NCBI RefSeq assembly: GCF_017640745.1
Contig: NZ_JAEPQA010000028.1
Location: 1 to 63,405 of the forward strand
Direction of reading: 5' to 3'
Origin: Nisaea sp.
GTDB lineage: Bacteria > Pseudomonadota > Alphaproteobacteria > Thalassobaculales > Thalassobaculaceae
Length of the DNA: 63,405 nucleotides
Part shown: positions 33,268 through 42,448 of the stretch, piece by piece
Layout: each line of letters starts with the position of its first letter
Position numbering within the stretch: the stretch's first letter is position 1
The notes under the pieces: generated by a model
Seen by the model: the letters and a program-made list of their open reading frames with translations, nothing else
Database searches by the model: none
What the model was told of the DNA's origin: nothing
Made by a program: the position numbers and the translations under genes

Positions 33268-33313
33268 CGCGCGCGACCCAAGAGGGCACATAATCCCTTC
33301 TAAGTCGCGCGCG
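33268..33313. repeat. 10-bp perfect inverted repeat between DLH and antiporter genes
   Basis: CGCGCGCGAC (33268-33277) and GTCGCGCGCG (33304-33313) around a 26-nt AT-richer spacer, in the 132-nt gap upstream of the antiporter start. No T-run on the transcribed (minus) strand, so it is more like an operator or leader structure than a terminator. Confidence 0.55.
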
Positions 33314-33355
33314 GCAATGGATAGCACGGCCTTCTATGGGGCAGGAGACCCCGAA

Positions 33356-34024
33356 TTAGCCGATCTTGTCGGCGAATAGTTCCAGAGTGCGTTCGCGGGC
33401 GATCTTCGCGCTGGTGGCATCAAAGCTGCCACGATGATCGCAGTTGAAGCCGTGACCTGCGGGGTAGAGGTTGACCGTCAGTTCCGGATGCGCGGCCTTG
33501 ACCTTGTTCACGTCCTCCATCGGGATCGCGTGGTCCTTTTCGCCGAAATGGAAGATCACCGGGCATTTCGGCTTCTCGGCCGCCACCGAACCGATCCCGC
33601 CGCCGTAATAGCTCGCCCCGGCGTCGAAGCCCTCAAGCCGCGTCGTCGCCAGCCAGGCGAGATAGCCGCCCCAGCAATAACCGACCACCCCGACCTTGCC
33701 CGCGGCCGCCGCCGTGCCTTGCGCCGCCTGAATATCGAGCAGCGCGGCATCATCCGCGCAGCGGCCCTTGAAGTCCCGGCCTTTCTCGATGTCCTCGGCC
33801 TCGTAGCCGAGCTCGATCTTCGGCTCTATCCGGTCGAACAGTGCCGGTGCGACGGCCAGATAGCCTTCGGAGGCGTAATCGTCGGCGACGCTGCGGATAT
33901 GCGCGTTGATGCCGAAGATCTCCTGCACGATCACGATACCGCCGCGCGCCTTCCCGGTCGGCTGCGCCAGATAGGCATCGAACTTGTGACCGTCCGACGC
34001 CGTCAATTGGATGAAATCGCCCAT
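33356..34024 (-). CDS. Dienelactone hydrolase family protein
   Basis: 222 residues, alpha/beta hydrolase. Nucleophile Cys117 in VVGYCWGGYLA, Asp in FGEKDHAIP (about 169) and His in PAGHGFNCDHRG (about 200), the Cys-Asp-His triad of carboxymethylenebutenolidase. N-terminal DAYLAQPTG and VIVQEIFGINAHIRSVADDYASEGYL are typical. Natural substrate may be a dienelactone or another ester. Next gene on the strand is the antiporter, 132 nt away. Confidence 0.92.
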   Translation of the reverse strand: MGDFIQLTASDGHKFDAYLAQPTGKARGGIVIVQEIFGINAHIRSVADDYASEGYLAVAPALFDRIEPKIELGYEAEDIEKGRDFKGRCADDAALLDIQAAQGTAAAAGKVGVVGYCWGGYLAWLATTRLEGFDAGASYYGGGIGSVAAEKPKCPVIFHFGEKDHAIPMEDVNKVKAAHPELTVNLYPAGHGFNCDHRGSFDATSAKIARERTLELFADKIG

Positions 34025-34287
34025 CAGTCCCTCCCTGGATGAATTGCTCGGCGCGGACTCTAGTGCCCGAGGCGGATGCGCGCAAACCGGATTCCGCGTG
34101 ACGGGGCGCTCCAGCGCGGGTAATCATGAGGTATGCATGCGCTGGTAAACAGGACGGCGGCCGGAACGGTGCGCCGAGTTATTAGCGGCCCGGTCTGAAG
34201 GTTCAGGCCGGGTCGTCACACTCCCTGTTTAACTCGTGCGGGAAGACCCGCATCCGGGCCGATGCCGCCCGGTCCTGGAAAAGCGCC
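34025..34287. other. 263-nt divergent intergenic region
   Basis: Separates the minus-strand dienelactone hydrolase gene from the plus-strand NTPase gene. It contains the stem-loop at 34189-34212; otherwise no coding signal and no clear promoter boxes were found. Confidence 0.5.
34189..34212 (+). other. Stem-loop in leader of small NTPase gene
   Basis: CCCGGTCTG - AAGGTT - CAGGCCGGG, 9-bp stem with one G-T wobble, no T-run after it, about 75 nt before the start at 34288. Confidence 0.45.
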
Positions 34288-34773
34288 ATGACCACTATTT
34301 TGCATCTGTTCTGCGGCAAGATCGCCGCCGGTAAATCGACTCTCGCCAAACGTCTCGCCGACCAATCTGGCGCCCTTCTGGTCTCGGAAGACGATCTGAT
34401 GAGCGGTCTGTTCGGGCCCGAGATGGAGAGTATTGCAGACTACGTCCGGTACTCCGCGCGCCTGCGGGCGACGCTCTCGCCGCATCTGGTGGGATTGCTC
34501 AGAGCAGGCAATTCCATTGCGCTCGACTTTCCGGCAAACACGCGGAAGCTGCGCGGCTGGATGCGCGGCATCGCCGAGGAGGCGGAGGTGCCCGCTCTTC
34601 TGCATTATCTCGATTTGCCGGAGGCGTCCTGCAAGGCGCGGCTGCGGGGTCGCAATGCGACGGGTGAGCATGCCTTCGCGCCGACAGACGCGGAGTTCGA
34701 CCTGATCTCGGGGTATTTCGAGGTACCCGTCCCGGCGGAGGGTCTGCCGGTCGTCGTGCATGGCGGGCCGTGA
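34288..34773 (+). CDS. Small P-loop kinase-like ATPase (AAA_33 type)
   Basis: 161 residues. Walker A is CGKIAAGKST (9-18); the following SGALLVSEDDLM is the conserved ED segment of AAA_33 (zeta-toxin/polynucleotide-kinase-like) proteins. The C-terminal part has ALDFPANTRKLRGWM and RLRGRNATGEHAF, the latter resembling the lid with arginines. It probably phosphorylates a small molecule or nucleotide; no antitoxin-like gene sits next to it. GGAAAAG precedes the ATG. Confidence 0.8.
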   Translation: MTTILHLFCGKIAAGKSTLAKRLADQSGALLVSEDDLMSGLFGPEMESIADYVRYSARLRATLSPHLVGLLRAGNSIALDFPANTRKLRGWMRGIAEEAEVPALLHYLDLPEASCKARLRGRNATGEHAFAPTDAEFDLISGYFEVPVPAEGLPVVVHGGP

Positions 34774-34885
34774 TCTCCCGGTTCTATTTGCGGCATTGAC
34801 GAACACGCTCCGAATGGCGGTACCTTCGCAAGGCATGCGTCCCGTCACCGGGAGGCCGGCGCTCAGATCCCAAACCGGAGTTCAA

Positions 34886-35758
34886 ATGGGAACCGTCACG
34901 GATATCGTCCTGCCTCTGGTGCTCGCTTTCATGATGCTGACCCTGGGGCTCGGCCTCCGGGTCCGGGATTTTGGCCGTCTGCTGACGCAGCCGCGGGATG
35001 TGCTCACCGGAATTGCATTCCAGATGCTGTTGCTGCCGGCAGCCGGGTTCCTGCTCGTCAGCATGTGGCCCCTGACGCCAGAGATCGCGATGGGCGTGAT
35101 GCTGATCGCGGTGGCACCCGGCGGCGTCACCTCGAACTACCTGACATCTCTCGCCCGGGGGGATGTGGCGCTCTCGGTATCGCTGACCGCCATCGCCAGT
35201 CTGTTGAGCGTGGTGACGGTTCCGTTGGTCCTCGCGATGTCTCACGAGCACATCGTCGGAGAGGCGCTGGCGGGCGAGGTCTCCATCGGCAGGACCGCGA
35301 TCGGCATTTTCCTGATCGTGACGGTTCCGGTGCTGCTCGGCATGCTGGTCCGGCGCTTCGCCCCCGGGGCGGCGGAGCGGTGCATGCCCTATGCGACGAA
35401 GCTCTCGACTGCCTTCTTCGTTCTGGTGCTGGCGGGGGCGATCCTCCAGGAACGCGCCAATGTCGCAGCCTATTTCGCGGAGGCCGGTCTGGTGACGCTC
35501 GCGCTCAACGTCACCATGATGCTGCTTGCCTTTCTCGGCGCACTGGCGCTCGGGAGCGGGCCGGCGCAGCGCATCTCGATCTGCATCGAATGCGGGCTGC
35601 AGAACGGGACGCTCGCCATCGCGGTGGGCGTGCTGCTCTTCGGAGGCGGCGCCTACGTGATTCCGGCCGCGACCTACAGCCTGATCATGTTCGGGACCGG
35701 GCTGCTCTTCCTGGCGCTGGCGCGGGGCAAGCTGGCGCCCGCGCCGGGAACGGCGTGA
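34886..35758 (+). CDS. Bile acid:sodium symporter (BASS) family transporter
   Basis: 290 residues; start at 34886 after GGAG. About ten hydrophobic segments; the BASS signature VMLIAVAPGGVTSNYLTSLARGDVALSVSLTA (about 72-103) and the second crossover ICIECGLQNGTLAIAVGVLLFGGG (about 233-256) with the conserved E-x-G-x-Q-N are present. These are Na+-coupled importers for bile acids, pantothenate or other organic acids; substrate here unknown. It is convergent with ychF. Confidence 0.92.
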   Translation: MGTVTDIVLPLVLAFMMLTLGLGLRVRDFGRLLTQPRDVLTGIAFQMLLLPAAGFLLVSMWPLTPEIAMGVMLIAVAPGGVTSNYLTSLARGDVALSVSLTAIASLLSVVTVPLVLAMSHEHIVGEALAGEVSIGRTAIGIFLIVTVPVLLGMLVRRFAPGAAERCMPYATKLSTAFFVLVLAGAILQERANVAAYFAEAGLVTLALNVTMMLLAFLGALALGSGPAQRISICIECGLQNGTLAIAVGVLLFGGGAYVIPAATYSLIMFGTGLLFLALARGKLAPAPGTA

Positions 35759-35786
35759 ATGCTCTCGCGAGGTCGGAAGTTGGAGG

Positions 35787-36890
35787 TCAGACGTTGAAGC
35801 GGAAGTGGAAGACGTCGCCGTCCTTCACCAGATATTCGGAGCCCTCGACTCGCATCTTGCCCGCTTCCTTGGCGCCCTGTTCGCCGCCGCAGGCGACGAA
35901 ATCGTCGTAGGAAATTGTCTCGGCGCGGATGAAGCCGCGTTCGAAATCGGTATGGATCACGCCCGCCGCGTTCGGCGCCTTGGCGCCGCGGCCGACGGTC
36001 CAGGCGCGGGCCTCCTTCGGGCCGACGGTGAAGAAGGTGAGCAAGTCGAGCAGGCTGTAGCCGGCGCGAATGACGCGGGCGAGGCCGGTTTCCTCGAGAC
36101 CGAGCGTCTCCAGGAACTCCTTCTTCTCCTCGGCGCTGCCGAGCTGCGCGATCTCGGCCTCGATGGCGGCGGAAATCACAACCGCGACGGCCCCTTCGGC
36201 CTCGGCCATCTTGAAGACCTTGGCGGAATTCTCATTGCCCTCGGCGGAGTTCTCTTCTTCGACGTTGCAGACATAGAGCACCGGCTTGGTGGTCAGGAGC
36301 TGCAGCGTGTCGACGATCTTCTTTTCTTCCGGGCTCCAGTCCTTGATGGAGCGCCCCGGCTTGCCGTCGCGCAGCGCATCGAGGATCTTGCTCATGATCG
36401 CGACCTGGACCTTCGCGTCCTTGTCGCCGGACTTCGCCTTCTTCTCCAGCGGCGCGACCCGGCGCTCGAGGCTCTCGAGGTCGGAGAGCATCAGCTCGGT
36501 ATCGATGGTCTCGGCGTCGCGCAGCGGATCGACCGAACCCTCGACATGGGTGATATCGTCGGATTCGAAGCAGCGCAGGACATGCACAATAGCGTCGACC
36601 TCGCGGATATTGGCGAGGAACTGGTTGCCGAGGCCTTCGCCCTTGCTGGCGCCGCGCACCAGGCCGGCAATGTCGACGAACTCAAGCTGGGTCGGCAGGA
36701 TCTGCTTCGAGCCCGCGAGCGCCGCGAGTTTGTCGAGACGCGGATCGGGCACGGCGACGCGGCCGGTGTTCGGCTCGATGGTGCAGAAGGGATAATTCGC
36801 CGCCTCGGCCGCCGCCGTCTGTGTCAGGGCGTTGAAAAGAGTGGATTTGCCGACATTCGGCAGACCGACGATGCCGCACTTGAAGCCCAT
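35787..36890 (-). CDS. ychF: Redox-responsive GTPase/ATPase YchF (OLA1 family)
   Basis: 367 residues. G1 [14 protein letters not shown] (about 8-21), G3 [27 protein letters not shown] in the non-canonical G4 region that gives ATP preference, and the C-terminal TGS domain with [21 protein letters not shown] and [15 protein letters not shown]. YchF binds ribosomes and influences the oxidative stress response. Last gene of the prs-rplY-pth-ychF run, 2 nt after pth. Confidence 0.97.
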   Translation of the reverse strand: MGFKCGIVGLPNVGKSTLFNALTQTAAAEAANYPFCTIEPNTGRVAVPDPRLDKLAALAGSKQILPTQLEFVDIAGLVRGASKGEGLGNQFLANIREVDAIVHVLRCFESDDITHVEGSVDPLRDAETIDTELMLSDLESLERRVAPLEKKAKSGDKDAKVQVAIMSKILDALRDGKPGRSIKDWSPEEKKIVDTLQLLTTKPVLYVCNVEEENSAEGNENSAKVFKMAEAEGAVAVVISAAIEAEIAQLGSAEEKKEFLETLGLEETGLARVIRAGYSLLDLLTFFTVGPKEARAWTVGRGAKAPNAAGVIHTDFERGFIRAETISYDDFVACGGEQGAKEAGKMRVEGSEYLVKDGDVFHFRFNV

Positions 36891-36892
36891 GA

Positions 36893-37546
36893 CTAACGAT
36901 CCTGACTGTTATCTTCTGTGCCTTCGGCCGTTTCGGCTTTCGGCAGGTTCTTCGGTTTTGGCGGCTTCGGGCGCTGCGGGAACACGGCCTGGCTCACCCG
37001 GCTCATGAAGCTGCCATCCTCGCCGCGCACGAGAAGGTCCGCCTCGTCGGCGACCGCCGGGATCAGCTTGGAGAGCCAACCCTCGCGTTCCGCCTTGGCG
37101 AAATCGTTCAGCACGTAGTCCTTCACCCGGTTCTTGTCGCCCGGATGGCCGACCCCGAGGCGCACGCGCCAGTAGTCCTTGCCGACATGCGCATCGATGC
37201 TGCGGATGCCGTTGTGACCGCCCGCGCCGCCGCCGCGTTTCACGCGGATCTTGCCGGGCGCGAGGTCGATCTCGTCATAGAAGACGATGATGTTTTCGAG
37301 CGGGATCTTGAAGAACCGGACCGCCTCGCCGACCGCGCGGCCGGATTCGTTCATGAAGGTGGTCGGCTTCATCAGCAGGACCTTCTCACCGCCGACGGTG
37401 CCGTCGGCGGTGAGGGCCTGGAAACGGGCGCGGAAGGGGCCGAAACCGTAGCTCGAGGCAATCTCGTCGGCGACGAGGAACCCGATATTATGGCGCGTCA
37501 GCTCGTATTTCGGCCCGGGATTGCCTAGGCCAACGAACAGAAACAT
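36893..37546 (-). CDS. pth: Peptidyl-tRNA hydrolase
   Basis: 217 residues. Seen: [19 protein letters not shown] (catalytic His19, Asn20 region), [37 protein letters not shown] with Asp and Asn of the active site, and [12 protein letters not shown]. The C-terminal 30 residues ([21 protein letters not shown]) are Pro/Lys-rich and disordered. It frees tRNA from drop-off peptidyl-tRNA. Gene order rplY-pth-ychF is conserved in alphaproteobacteria. Confidence 0.97.
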   Translation of the reverse strand: MFLFVGLGNPGPKYELTRHNIGFLVADEIASSYGFGPFRARFQALTADGTVGGEKVLLMKPTTFMNESGRAVGEAVRFFKIPLENIIVFYDEIDLAPGKIRVKRGGGAGGHNGIRSIDAHVGKDYWRVRLGVGHPGDKNRVKDYVLNDFAKAEREGWLSKLIPAVADEADLLVRGEDGSFMSRVSQAVFPQRPKPPKPKNLPKAETAEGTEDNSQDR

Positions 37547-37565
37547 CGCACGGTCCCTTCCCGAA

Positions 37566-37591
37566 ACGCCGCGCCGGAGTCAGCGCGGCGT
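37566..37591 (-). other. 9-bp hairpin between rplY and pth
   Basis: On the minus strand ACGCCGCGC - TGACTCCG - GCGCGGCGT followed by TTTC. It lies between the rplY stop and the ribosome site of pth (GGGAAGGGA). A weak attenuator or processing site is possible. Confidence 0.45.
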
Positions 37592-37602
37592 CGCTAGGTG
37601 GA

Positions 37603-38244
37603 TTACTCTTCGTCTTCCTCGGACTCGTCGGCTTCGTCCGCCTCTTCCGCATCCTCATCGTCGGACTTGCCACGGAGCGCCGACGGGGCGGCGATGGTGG
37701 CGACGGTGAAGTCGCGGTCGGTGATGGTCGGGGCGACGCCTTCCGGCATGTCGACGGCGCTGATATGGATGCTGTCGCCGACCTTGTAGCCTTCGAGGTT
37801 GATGACGAGCGAGTGCGGCATCTGGTCCGGACGGCAGCTCACCTCGACTTCGTGGCGCACGACGTTGAGAACGCCGCCGGCCTTGAGGCCCGGGCACTTC
37901 TCTTCGTTTATGAACTCGACCGGCACTTCGACGTGGATCGTCGAGGTCGCGCTGATGCGCAGGAAGTCGACATGCTCCGGACGGTCGGTGACCGGATGGA
38001 GCTGCACGTCACGTGCGAGCACGCGGTGCTTCTTGCCCTCGATATCGAGGTCGATCAGGGTCGAGAAGAAGCCGGCCTGATGCAGCTGCTTCACCAGCAC
38101 CCGTTCTTCCAGGGTGATGGAAACCGGGTCTTTCTTGTCGCCGTAGATAACGGCCGGGACGAGCCCCGCACGACGGGCAGCGCGGGCGGACCCCTTACCG
38201 ACCCGGTCACGCGTCTGGGCGCTCAGTTCGATCACGTCAGACAT
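37603..38244 (-). CDS. rplY: 50S ribosomal protein L25/general stress protein Ctc
   Basis: 213 residues: the long (CTC-type) version with an N-terminal L25 domain (RDRVGKGSARAARRAGLVPAVIYG, HPVTDRPEHVDFL) and a C-terminal TL5 beta domain (KCPGLKAGGVLNVVRHEVEVSCRPDQMPHSLVI, VAPTITDRDFTVATI). The last 25 residues are almost all Asp/Glu/Ser (acidic tail). L25 binds 5S rRNA. Confidence 0.96.
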   Translation of the reverse strand: MSDVIELSAQTRDRVGKGSARAARRAGLVPAVIYGDKKDPVSITLEERVLVKQLHQAGFFSTLIDLDIEGKKHRVLARDVQLHPVTDRPEHVDFLRISATSTIHVEVPVEFINEEKCPGLKAGGVLNVVRHEVEVSCRPDQMPHSLVINLEGYKVGDSIHISAVDMPEGVAPTITDRDFTVATIAAPSALRGKSDDEDAEEADEADESEEDEE

Positions 38245-38378
38245 TTTGTATCTCCAATAGAAAAGTCCCGCCCACGGCCGACCTCCAGGGGTGCCGACCC
38301 GTCAAGCGGAACGGATGAGCGGGGCGTTTTAGTGGCTTTCTCGGGAAAAAGCCAGCCTTTTACGCCGCGCCTGATACT

Positions 38379-38395
38379 GGGTCCTGCCAGGACCC
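38379..38395 (-). terminator. Inverted repeat just after prs, possible terminator or attenuator
   Basis: GGGTCCT-GCC-AGGACCC (7-bp perfect stem) starts 3 nt after the prs stop. The stem is strong but no U-run follows on the minus strand, so termination may be partial. Confidence 0.4.
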
Positions 38396-38397
38396 GG

Positions 38398-39348
38398 TCA
38401 GAAATTGAAGAGGCTGGAAACCGAGCGTTCCTCGGCGATGCGCCGGATCGACTCGCCAAGCAGCGGCGCAACCGAAATCTGCCGGATATTGCGCGCGACG
38501 CGGACAGCTTCCGTTGTCGCGATGCTGTCCGTGGTCACCAGCGACTGCAGCGGCGAGGAGGTGATGCGCGCGACGGCACCGCCGGAGAGAACACCGTGGG
38601 TGATATAGGCGTCGACGGAGACCGCACCGGACTCGATCAGGGCCTCGGCCGCGTTGCAGAGCGTGCCGCCGCTGTCGACGATATCGTCGACCAGGATGCA
38701 GCGCTTGTCCTTCACGTCGCCGATGATGTTCATCACCTCGGAGACTCCGGCGCGTTCGCGCCGCTTGTCGATGATCGCGAGATCGGCATTCAGCGGCTTG
38801 GCGAGCGCCCGGGCCCGGACCACGCCGCCGACGTCCGGCGAGACGATGGTGATCTGCTCGTCGCCATAACGCTCGGTGATGTCCTTGTGGAACACAGGCG
38901 CGGCGAAGAGGTTGTCGGTCGGGATATCGAAGAAGCCCTGGATCTGACCCGCATGCAGATCGATCGTCAGGACCCGGTCCGCGCCCGCGACGGTGATCAG
39001 GTTCGCGACAAGTTTGGCGGAGATCGGCGTGCGGGAGCCGGACTTCCGGTCCTGACGGGCATAGCCGTAATAGGGAATGACCGCCGTGATGCGCCGGGCC
39101 GACGCGCGTTTCAGCGCATCGAGCGTCACCAGCAGTTCCATCAGGTTGTCGTTTGCCGGATAGGAGGTCGGCTGGATGACGAAGACGTCCTCGCCGCGCA
39201 CGTTTTCCTGGATCTCGACGAACACTTCCATGTCGGAGAAGCGCCTGACATCGGCTTTCGTCAACGGCATGTTCAGGTAGGCGGCGATGGTTTCCGCCAG
39301 CGGCCTGTTGCTGTTGCAGGCCAAGATCTTCATACGAACGTCTGACAT
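38398..39348 (-). CDS. prs: Ribose-phosphate pyrophosphokinase
   Basis: 316 residues. Seen: [60 protein letters not shown] (flexible loop region), [18 protein letters not shown] (ATP/Mg binding) and the PRPP loop [15 protein letters not shown]. Makes PRPP for nucleotide, histidine and tryptophan synthesis. The first Met at 39348 has AGGG 5-8 nt upstream; a second in-frame Met six codons later is the start in many homologues, so the start is uncertain. Confidence 0.96.
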   Translation of the reverse strand: MSDVRMKILACNSNRPLAETIAAYLNMPLTKADVRRFSDMEVFVEIQENVRGEDVFVIQPTSYPANDNLMELLVTLDALKRASARRITAVIPYYGYARQDRKSGSRTPISAKLVANLITVAGADRVLTIDLHAGQIQGFFDIPTDNLFAAPVFHKDITERYGDEQITIVSPDVGGVVRARALAKPLNADLAIIDKRRERAGVSEVMNIIGDVKDKRCILVDDIVDSGGTLCNAAEALIESGAVSVDAYITHGVLSGGAVARITSSPLQSLVTTDSIATTEAVRVARNIRQISVAPLLGESIRRIAEERSVSSLFNF

Positions 39349-39476
39349 TCGTGCCCTGTGGTCGCAAGTTGGGAAGGAGGCGGCGAAGTCCCTATCAAAC
39401 TGAGCCGGATGCCCAGCGGTGCGGCGTCTTTGAAAGCGGGCGGACCATATCAGCGCGGGTCGAAAAGGTGCAAGGG

Positions 39477-40409
39477 TTATTGCCGCTTTGTGACACCACT
39501 ACCGCCTATCCTTTGGCGCTCGTAGGCTTCCAGCAGCGGCAGCAGCCCTTCGAGCGCGCCGTCGGCGATCAGGGGCGCGGCGCTGAGCCAGTTTTTCTCC
39601 ATGCTCCCGGCAGGCACGGTATTGTTCTGGTCGATCACGCCGATCTCGCGTTCGCCGGGATCGGCGAGGCGCCAGGAAATCGCGACAAGGTCGGTCTCGC
39701 CGTTCAGCGGCTTGATGTCGATCCTGCCCTTGAGAGAGAGAGCGCCGTCGGGAATGGCGCTGCTGTCGACGATCTCGATGCCGCGCGACTGCAGTCTGAG
39801 AAGCATGGTCTGGCGCAGAACCGCGTTGCCGTGCTGGTCGGGGCCGTCGATCAGATCGAGCTGTACGGATGGCAGGGCGGCCGCTGCGCGAGGACCGATC
39901 TCCGGGACCAGCCAGGCGGCGACCTGCGGCGCCGTTGCTTCCGCAATCTCCGCGAAGTGCGCGTCTACCGGTTCTTCCCAGAAGGCGGGTGGCGGGACGG
40001 AAACAACGGTTTTCTCGCCGACTTTTTCGCCTTCCGGGGAGACCAGTGCCCAGTCCATCACGAGCTCCGCCGGCCCGTCATTGCGGAGCTGCTGGTACCC
40101 CTTGCTCTTCAGGATGAAGCTGCGGCGGTTGCGGGTCCTGTCGCTGGCGACGACATTGTGATCGACCAGTGCACCGGCCATGGCATGTGCCATCGCCGCG
40201 CCGACCCACGGCACCGGTCCTTCGACCGGTTCGACATGGATGCCGGCGGTCTCCGGGACGAAGAGGAACGCGTTGTGGGATTTCTTGTCGACTTGCGGGG
40301 CGAAAGGGCGCGGGATCTCGCCGCAGGACGCGAGCACGAGCACCATCAGGAGGACGAGGACCGCACCCGGGAAGGAGCGGCCGGAACGGAACCGGACTGC
40401 TTTTCTCAT
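39477..40409 (-). CDS. Predicted lipoprotein of unknown function
   Basis: 310 residues; start at 40409 ([10 protein letters not shown]) chosen because a lipoprotein signal follows: a hydrophobic stretch then LASC with the acylated Cys at about 29. The mature part is soluble, with [35 protein letters not shown] and [26 protein letters not shown], matching no family that could be named with certainty. It sits between prs and an M24 protein. Co-location with lgt (3.2 kb away on the same strand) may be chance. Confidence 0.8.
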   Translation of the reverse strand: MRKAVRFRSGRSFPGAVLVLLMVLVLASCGEIPRPFAPQVDKKSHNAFLFVPETAGIHVEPVEGPVPWVGAAMAHAMAGALVDHNVVASDRTRNRRSFILKSKGYQQLRNDGPAELVMDWALVSPEGEKVGEKTVVSVPPPAFWEEPVDAHFAEIAEATAPQVAAWLVPEIGPRAAAALPSVQLDLIDGPDQHGNAVLRQTMLLRLQSRGIEIVDSSAIPDGALSLKGRIDIKPLNGETDLVAISWRLADPGEREIGVIDQNNTVPAGSMEKNWLSAAPLIADGALEGLLPLLEAYERQRIGGSGVTKRQ

Positions 40410-40419
40410 GGGCGCCGCT

Positions 40420-40491
40420 TTAGACGACCAGAATGCAGCTGACAAGCAACCCGAGGAGGGTTGCCGCGAAGAGGATCTGCAGGTGAGGCAT
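40420..40491 (-). CDS. Possible 23-residue hydrophobic small protein
   Basis: A complete tiny frame (ATG at 40491, stop TAA) between the M24 and lipoprotein genes. Nearly every residue after position 5 is hydrophobic (ILFAATLLGLLVSCILVV), enough for one membrane helix. A GGAG lies about 12 nt before the ATG, farther than ideal. No homology can be claimed; it may be a chance ORF. Confidence 0.3.
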   Translation of the reverse strand: MPHLQILFAATLLGLLVSCILVV

Positions 40492-40515
40492 CGCCGCGGC
40501 GCTCCGCGTCTTCGG

Positions 40516-41664
40516 TTATCGGCAAACCAGATCGAGCGGGAGTTTTGAGAGCCGCTCGTTGCCGTCGTCTGTGACAATAAAGGTCTCGCCGACATTCATC
40601 GCAAGGTCCTTGTCGCTATCCATCAGGATCATATGCGCGAAGAACACCATGCCCGGCCGGATCACGACCGGGTTTGCGTGATAGAACATCGGGTAGTCCA
40701 TCCAGATCGGGGCGAAGACCGCGCCCAGCGAGTAGCCGCAGGCATTCATCCGGGCATGGCGGTAGCCGCGCCGATCCATCACCGCCGCATGGGCGTCGAA
40801 GACCGAGCCCACGGTCCCGCCGGGGCGCAGAGCGTTGCGGCAGGCCTCCAGCGCCTCGACGCAGGCGCTGTGCATGTCGACATGTCCGTCCCTGACGGGC
40901 CCGACCGGGATCGTCCGCATCATGCAGGCATGGTAGTGCCGGTAGGCCCCGGCGAACTCCAGCGTGAGTTGGTCCTGCGCCGCCAGCGTCCGCCGCCCGG
41001 TGAAATAGCGGCAGAGCAGGGCGTCAGAGCCGGATCCGATGATGAACTCATTGCCGGGATAGTCGCCGCCGCCCTTGAAGACCGCGCCCTGCATGGCGGC
41101 GAGAATGTCGCCCTCGAAGACGCCGGGCGCGGTCACTTCATGCGCAGCGAGCAGCGCGTCGTCCGCCAACTCGGCCGCGCGGCGCACATAGGCGAGTTCG
41201 GCCGGCGACTTGACCACCCGGAGTTCCGAGACCAGTTCTGACGCGTCTTTCAGGCCACAGAATCCGTCGAGCTCCGCGTTCACCGCCATGCCGTTGCGGG
41301 CGGTCAGACCGTAGGCGTCGTACTCGATCCCGAGAGTCTTTCCGGCACAGCCGAACTCGCTCAGCATCGCCTTGAGCTCGCTCGCCGGCGTTGCGCCGTC
41401 ACGGTCGACCCAGATCCGGATGTCGCCGATCATGCTGGTGTTCTGCGCCTGCCGCAGATCGGGTGCCCGGGTGATCAGTGCGAGCCGTCCGTCGGCGCCG
41501 AGATAGAGGCACTGGAAGAAACAGAAGCCGAAAGTGTCGTAGCCGGTCAGGTAGAACATGCTCTCCTGACGGAACATCAGCAGCCCGTCGAGGCCGCGCT
41601 CTTCCATGAGTGCGATTGCGCGCGCACGGCGGTCCGCGAGTTCTTCCTCGGTGAAGTGCAGCAC
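40516..41664 (-). CDS. M24 (creatinase-fold) protein lacking usual metal ligands
   Basis: 382 residues from a GTG start at 41664 with GGAG upstream, 4 nt after the pgeF stop; the longer frame upstream overlaps pgeF and is not real. N-terminal creatinase domain (LMFRQESMFYLTGYDTFGF) then a pita-bread domain (VVKSPAELAYVRRAAELADDALLAA onwards). At ligand sites metal-dependent M24 enzymes have D, D, H, E, E; here LEFAG, YHACMMRT, GYSLG and FFAHM give E, H, Y and H, and only the last E (NVGETFIV) remains. This resembles metal-independent creatinase or ectoine hydrolase (DoeA) types rather than Xaa-Pro peptidases. Substrate uncertain. Confidence 0.82.
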   Translation of the reverse strand: MLHFTEEELADRRARAIALMEERGLDGLLMFRQESMFYLTGYDTFGFCFFQCLYLGADGRLALITRAPDLRQAQNTSMIGDIRIWVDRDGATPASELKAMLSEFGCAGKTLGIEYDAYGLTARNGMAVNAELDGFCGLKDASELVSELRVVKSPAELAYVRRAAELADDALLAAHEVTAPGVFEGDILAAMQGAVFKGGGDYPGNEFIIGSGSDALLCRYFTGRRTLAAQDQLTLEFAGAYRHYHACMMRTIPVGPVRDGHVDMHSACVEALEACRNALRPGGTVGSVFDAHAAVMDRRGYRHARMNACGYSLGAVFAPIWMDYPMFYHANPVVIRPGMVFFAHMILMDSDKDLAMNVGETFIVTDDGNERLSKLPLDLVCR

Positions 41665-41668
41665 GATG

Positions 41669-42433
41669 CTACTCCGCGATGACGATGGTCGAGAGCTGGC
41701 GCCCGTAATCCGGCTCCTCGCGCAGGCGGGAGCGCCGGTAGCTGAAGAAGTTCGGCTCGTCGCGGCAGGTGTCGCAGTCGAGACGGTAGATCTCGCCGAG
41801 CCCGAGGCGGGAAAGGCGCGAGGCGCAATAGTTCGAGAGATCGAACTGGAAGTGACCCTCGCGATCGCCCGGCGAGAAGAATTCGGCGTTGTTGCGGTCC
41901 TGCTCGAGGAAGGGTTGCGGGAATTCGGGACCGACCTCGTAGGAGGCGCGGCCGATGCAGGGGCCGACGGCGGCCTGGATATTGTCCGGCCTGGCACCGA
42001 GTTCGATCATTGCATCGACGGTCGCCTCGATGACGCCGTTCAGCGCGCCGCGCCAGCCTGCATGGCAGGCGCCGATGATCCCGTCCGCCGGATCTGAGAA
42101 CAGGACCGGCGCGCAATCGGCGGTCAGAATGCCGAGCGCGACGTTCTTGCGCATGGTCACCAGGCCGTCGGCACGCGGCGGCTCCGCCGGCCGCTCGTCG
42201 CTGTCGATGACATGCACGATGCTGGAATGGATCTGGTTGCAGGTGATGAGGATTTCCGGTTCGCAGTCGAGGGCGGCCATCGTGCGGGCGCGATTCGCGG
42301 CGACGGACTTCCGCTGGTCTCCGGACCCGAATCCGCAATTCAGCGAGCGGTATATCCCCTGGCTGACGCCGCCGCGCCGTGTATAGAAAGCATGGCGGAT
42401 CTTGTCCGTGTTCAACTCGTCAAGCTGGATCAC
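41669..42433 (-). CDS. pgeF: Multicopper polyphenol oxidase-domain protein (YfiH/PgeF)
   Basis: 254 residues. The conserved Cys-His zinc/copper site is seen in TADCAPVLFSDPADGIIGACHAGWRGALNGV (Cys and His), with an earlier His in NQIHSSIVHVID; VGPCIGRASYEVGPEF is typical. The family edits muropeptides by replacing wrong amino acids (PgeF) or acts on nucleosides (purine nucleoside phosphorylase-like activity in some members). It lies 15 nt after the MidA-like methyltransferase and 4 nt before the M24 gene, forming an operon. Confidence 0.93.
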   Translation of the reverse strand: MIQLDELNTDKIRHAFYTRRGGVSQGIYRSLNCGFGSGDQRKSVAANRARTMAALDCEPEILITCNQIHSSIVHVIDSDERPAEPPRADGLVTMRKNVALGILTADCAPVLFSDPADGIIGACHAGWRGALNGVIEATVDAMIELGARPDNIQAAVGPCIGRASYEVGPEFPQPFLEQDRNNAEFFSPGDREGHFQFDLSNYCASRLSRLGLGEIYRLDCDTCRDEPNFFSYRRSRLREEPDYGRQLSTIVIAE

Positions 42434-42448
42434 GCTCTCGCGTCTCCT

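Noticed and set aside
40516-41997. Longer M24 frame extending to 41997
   Set aside because: The extra 111 codons are Ser/Arg-rich antisense-like sequence over pgeF; a GTG with GGAG at 41664 fits the family N-terminus.
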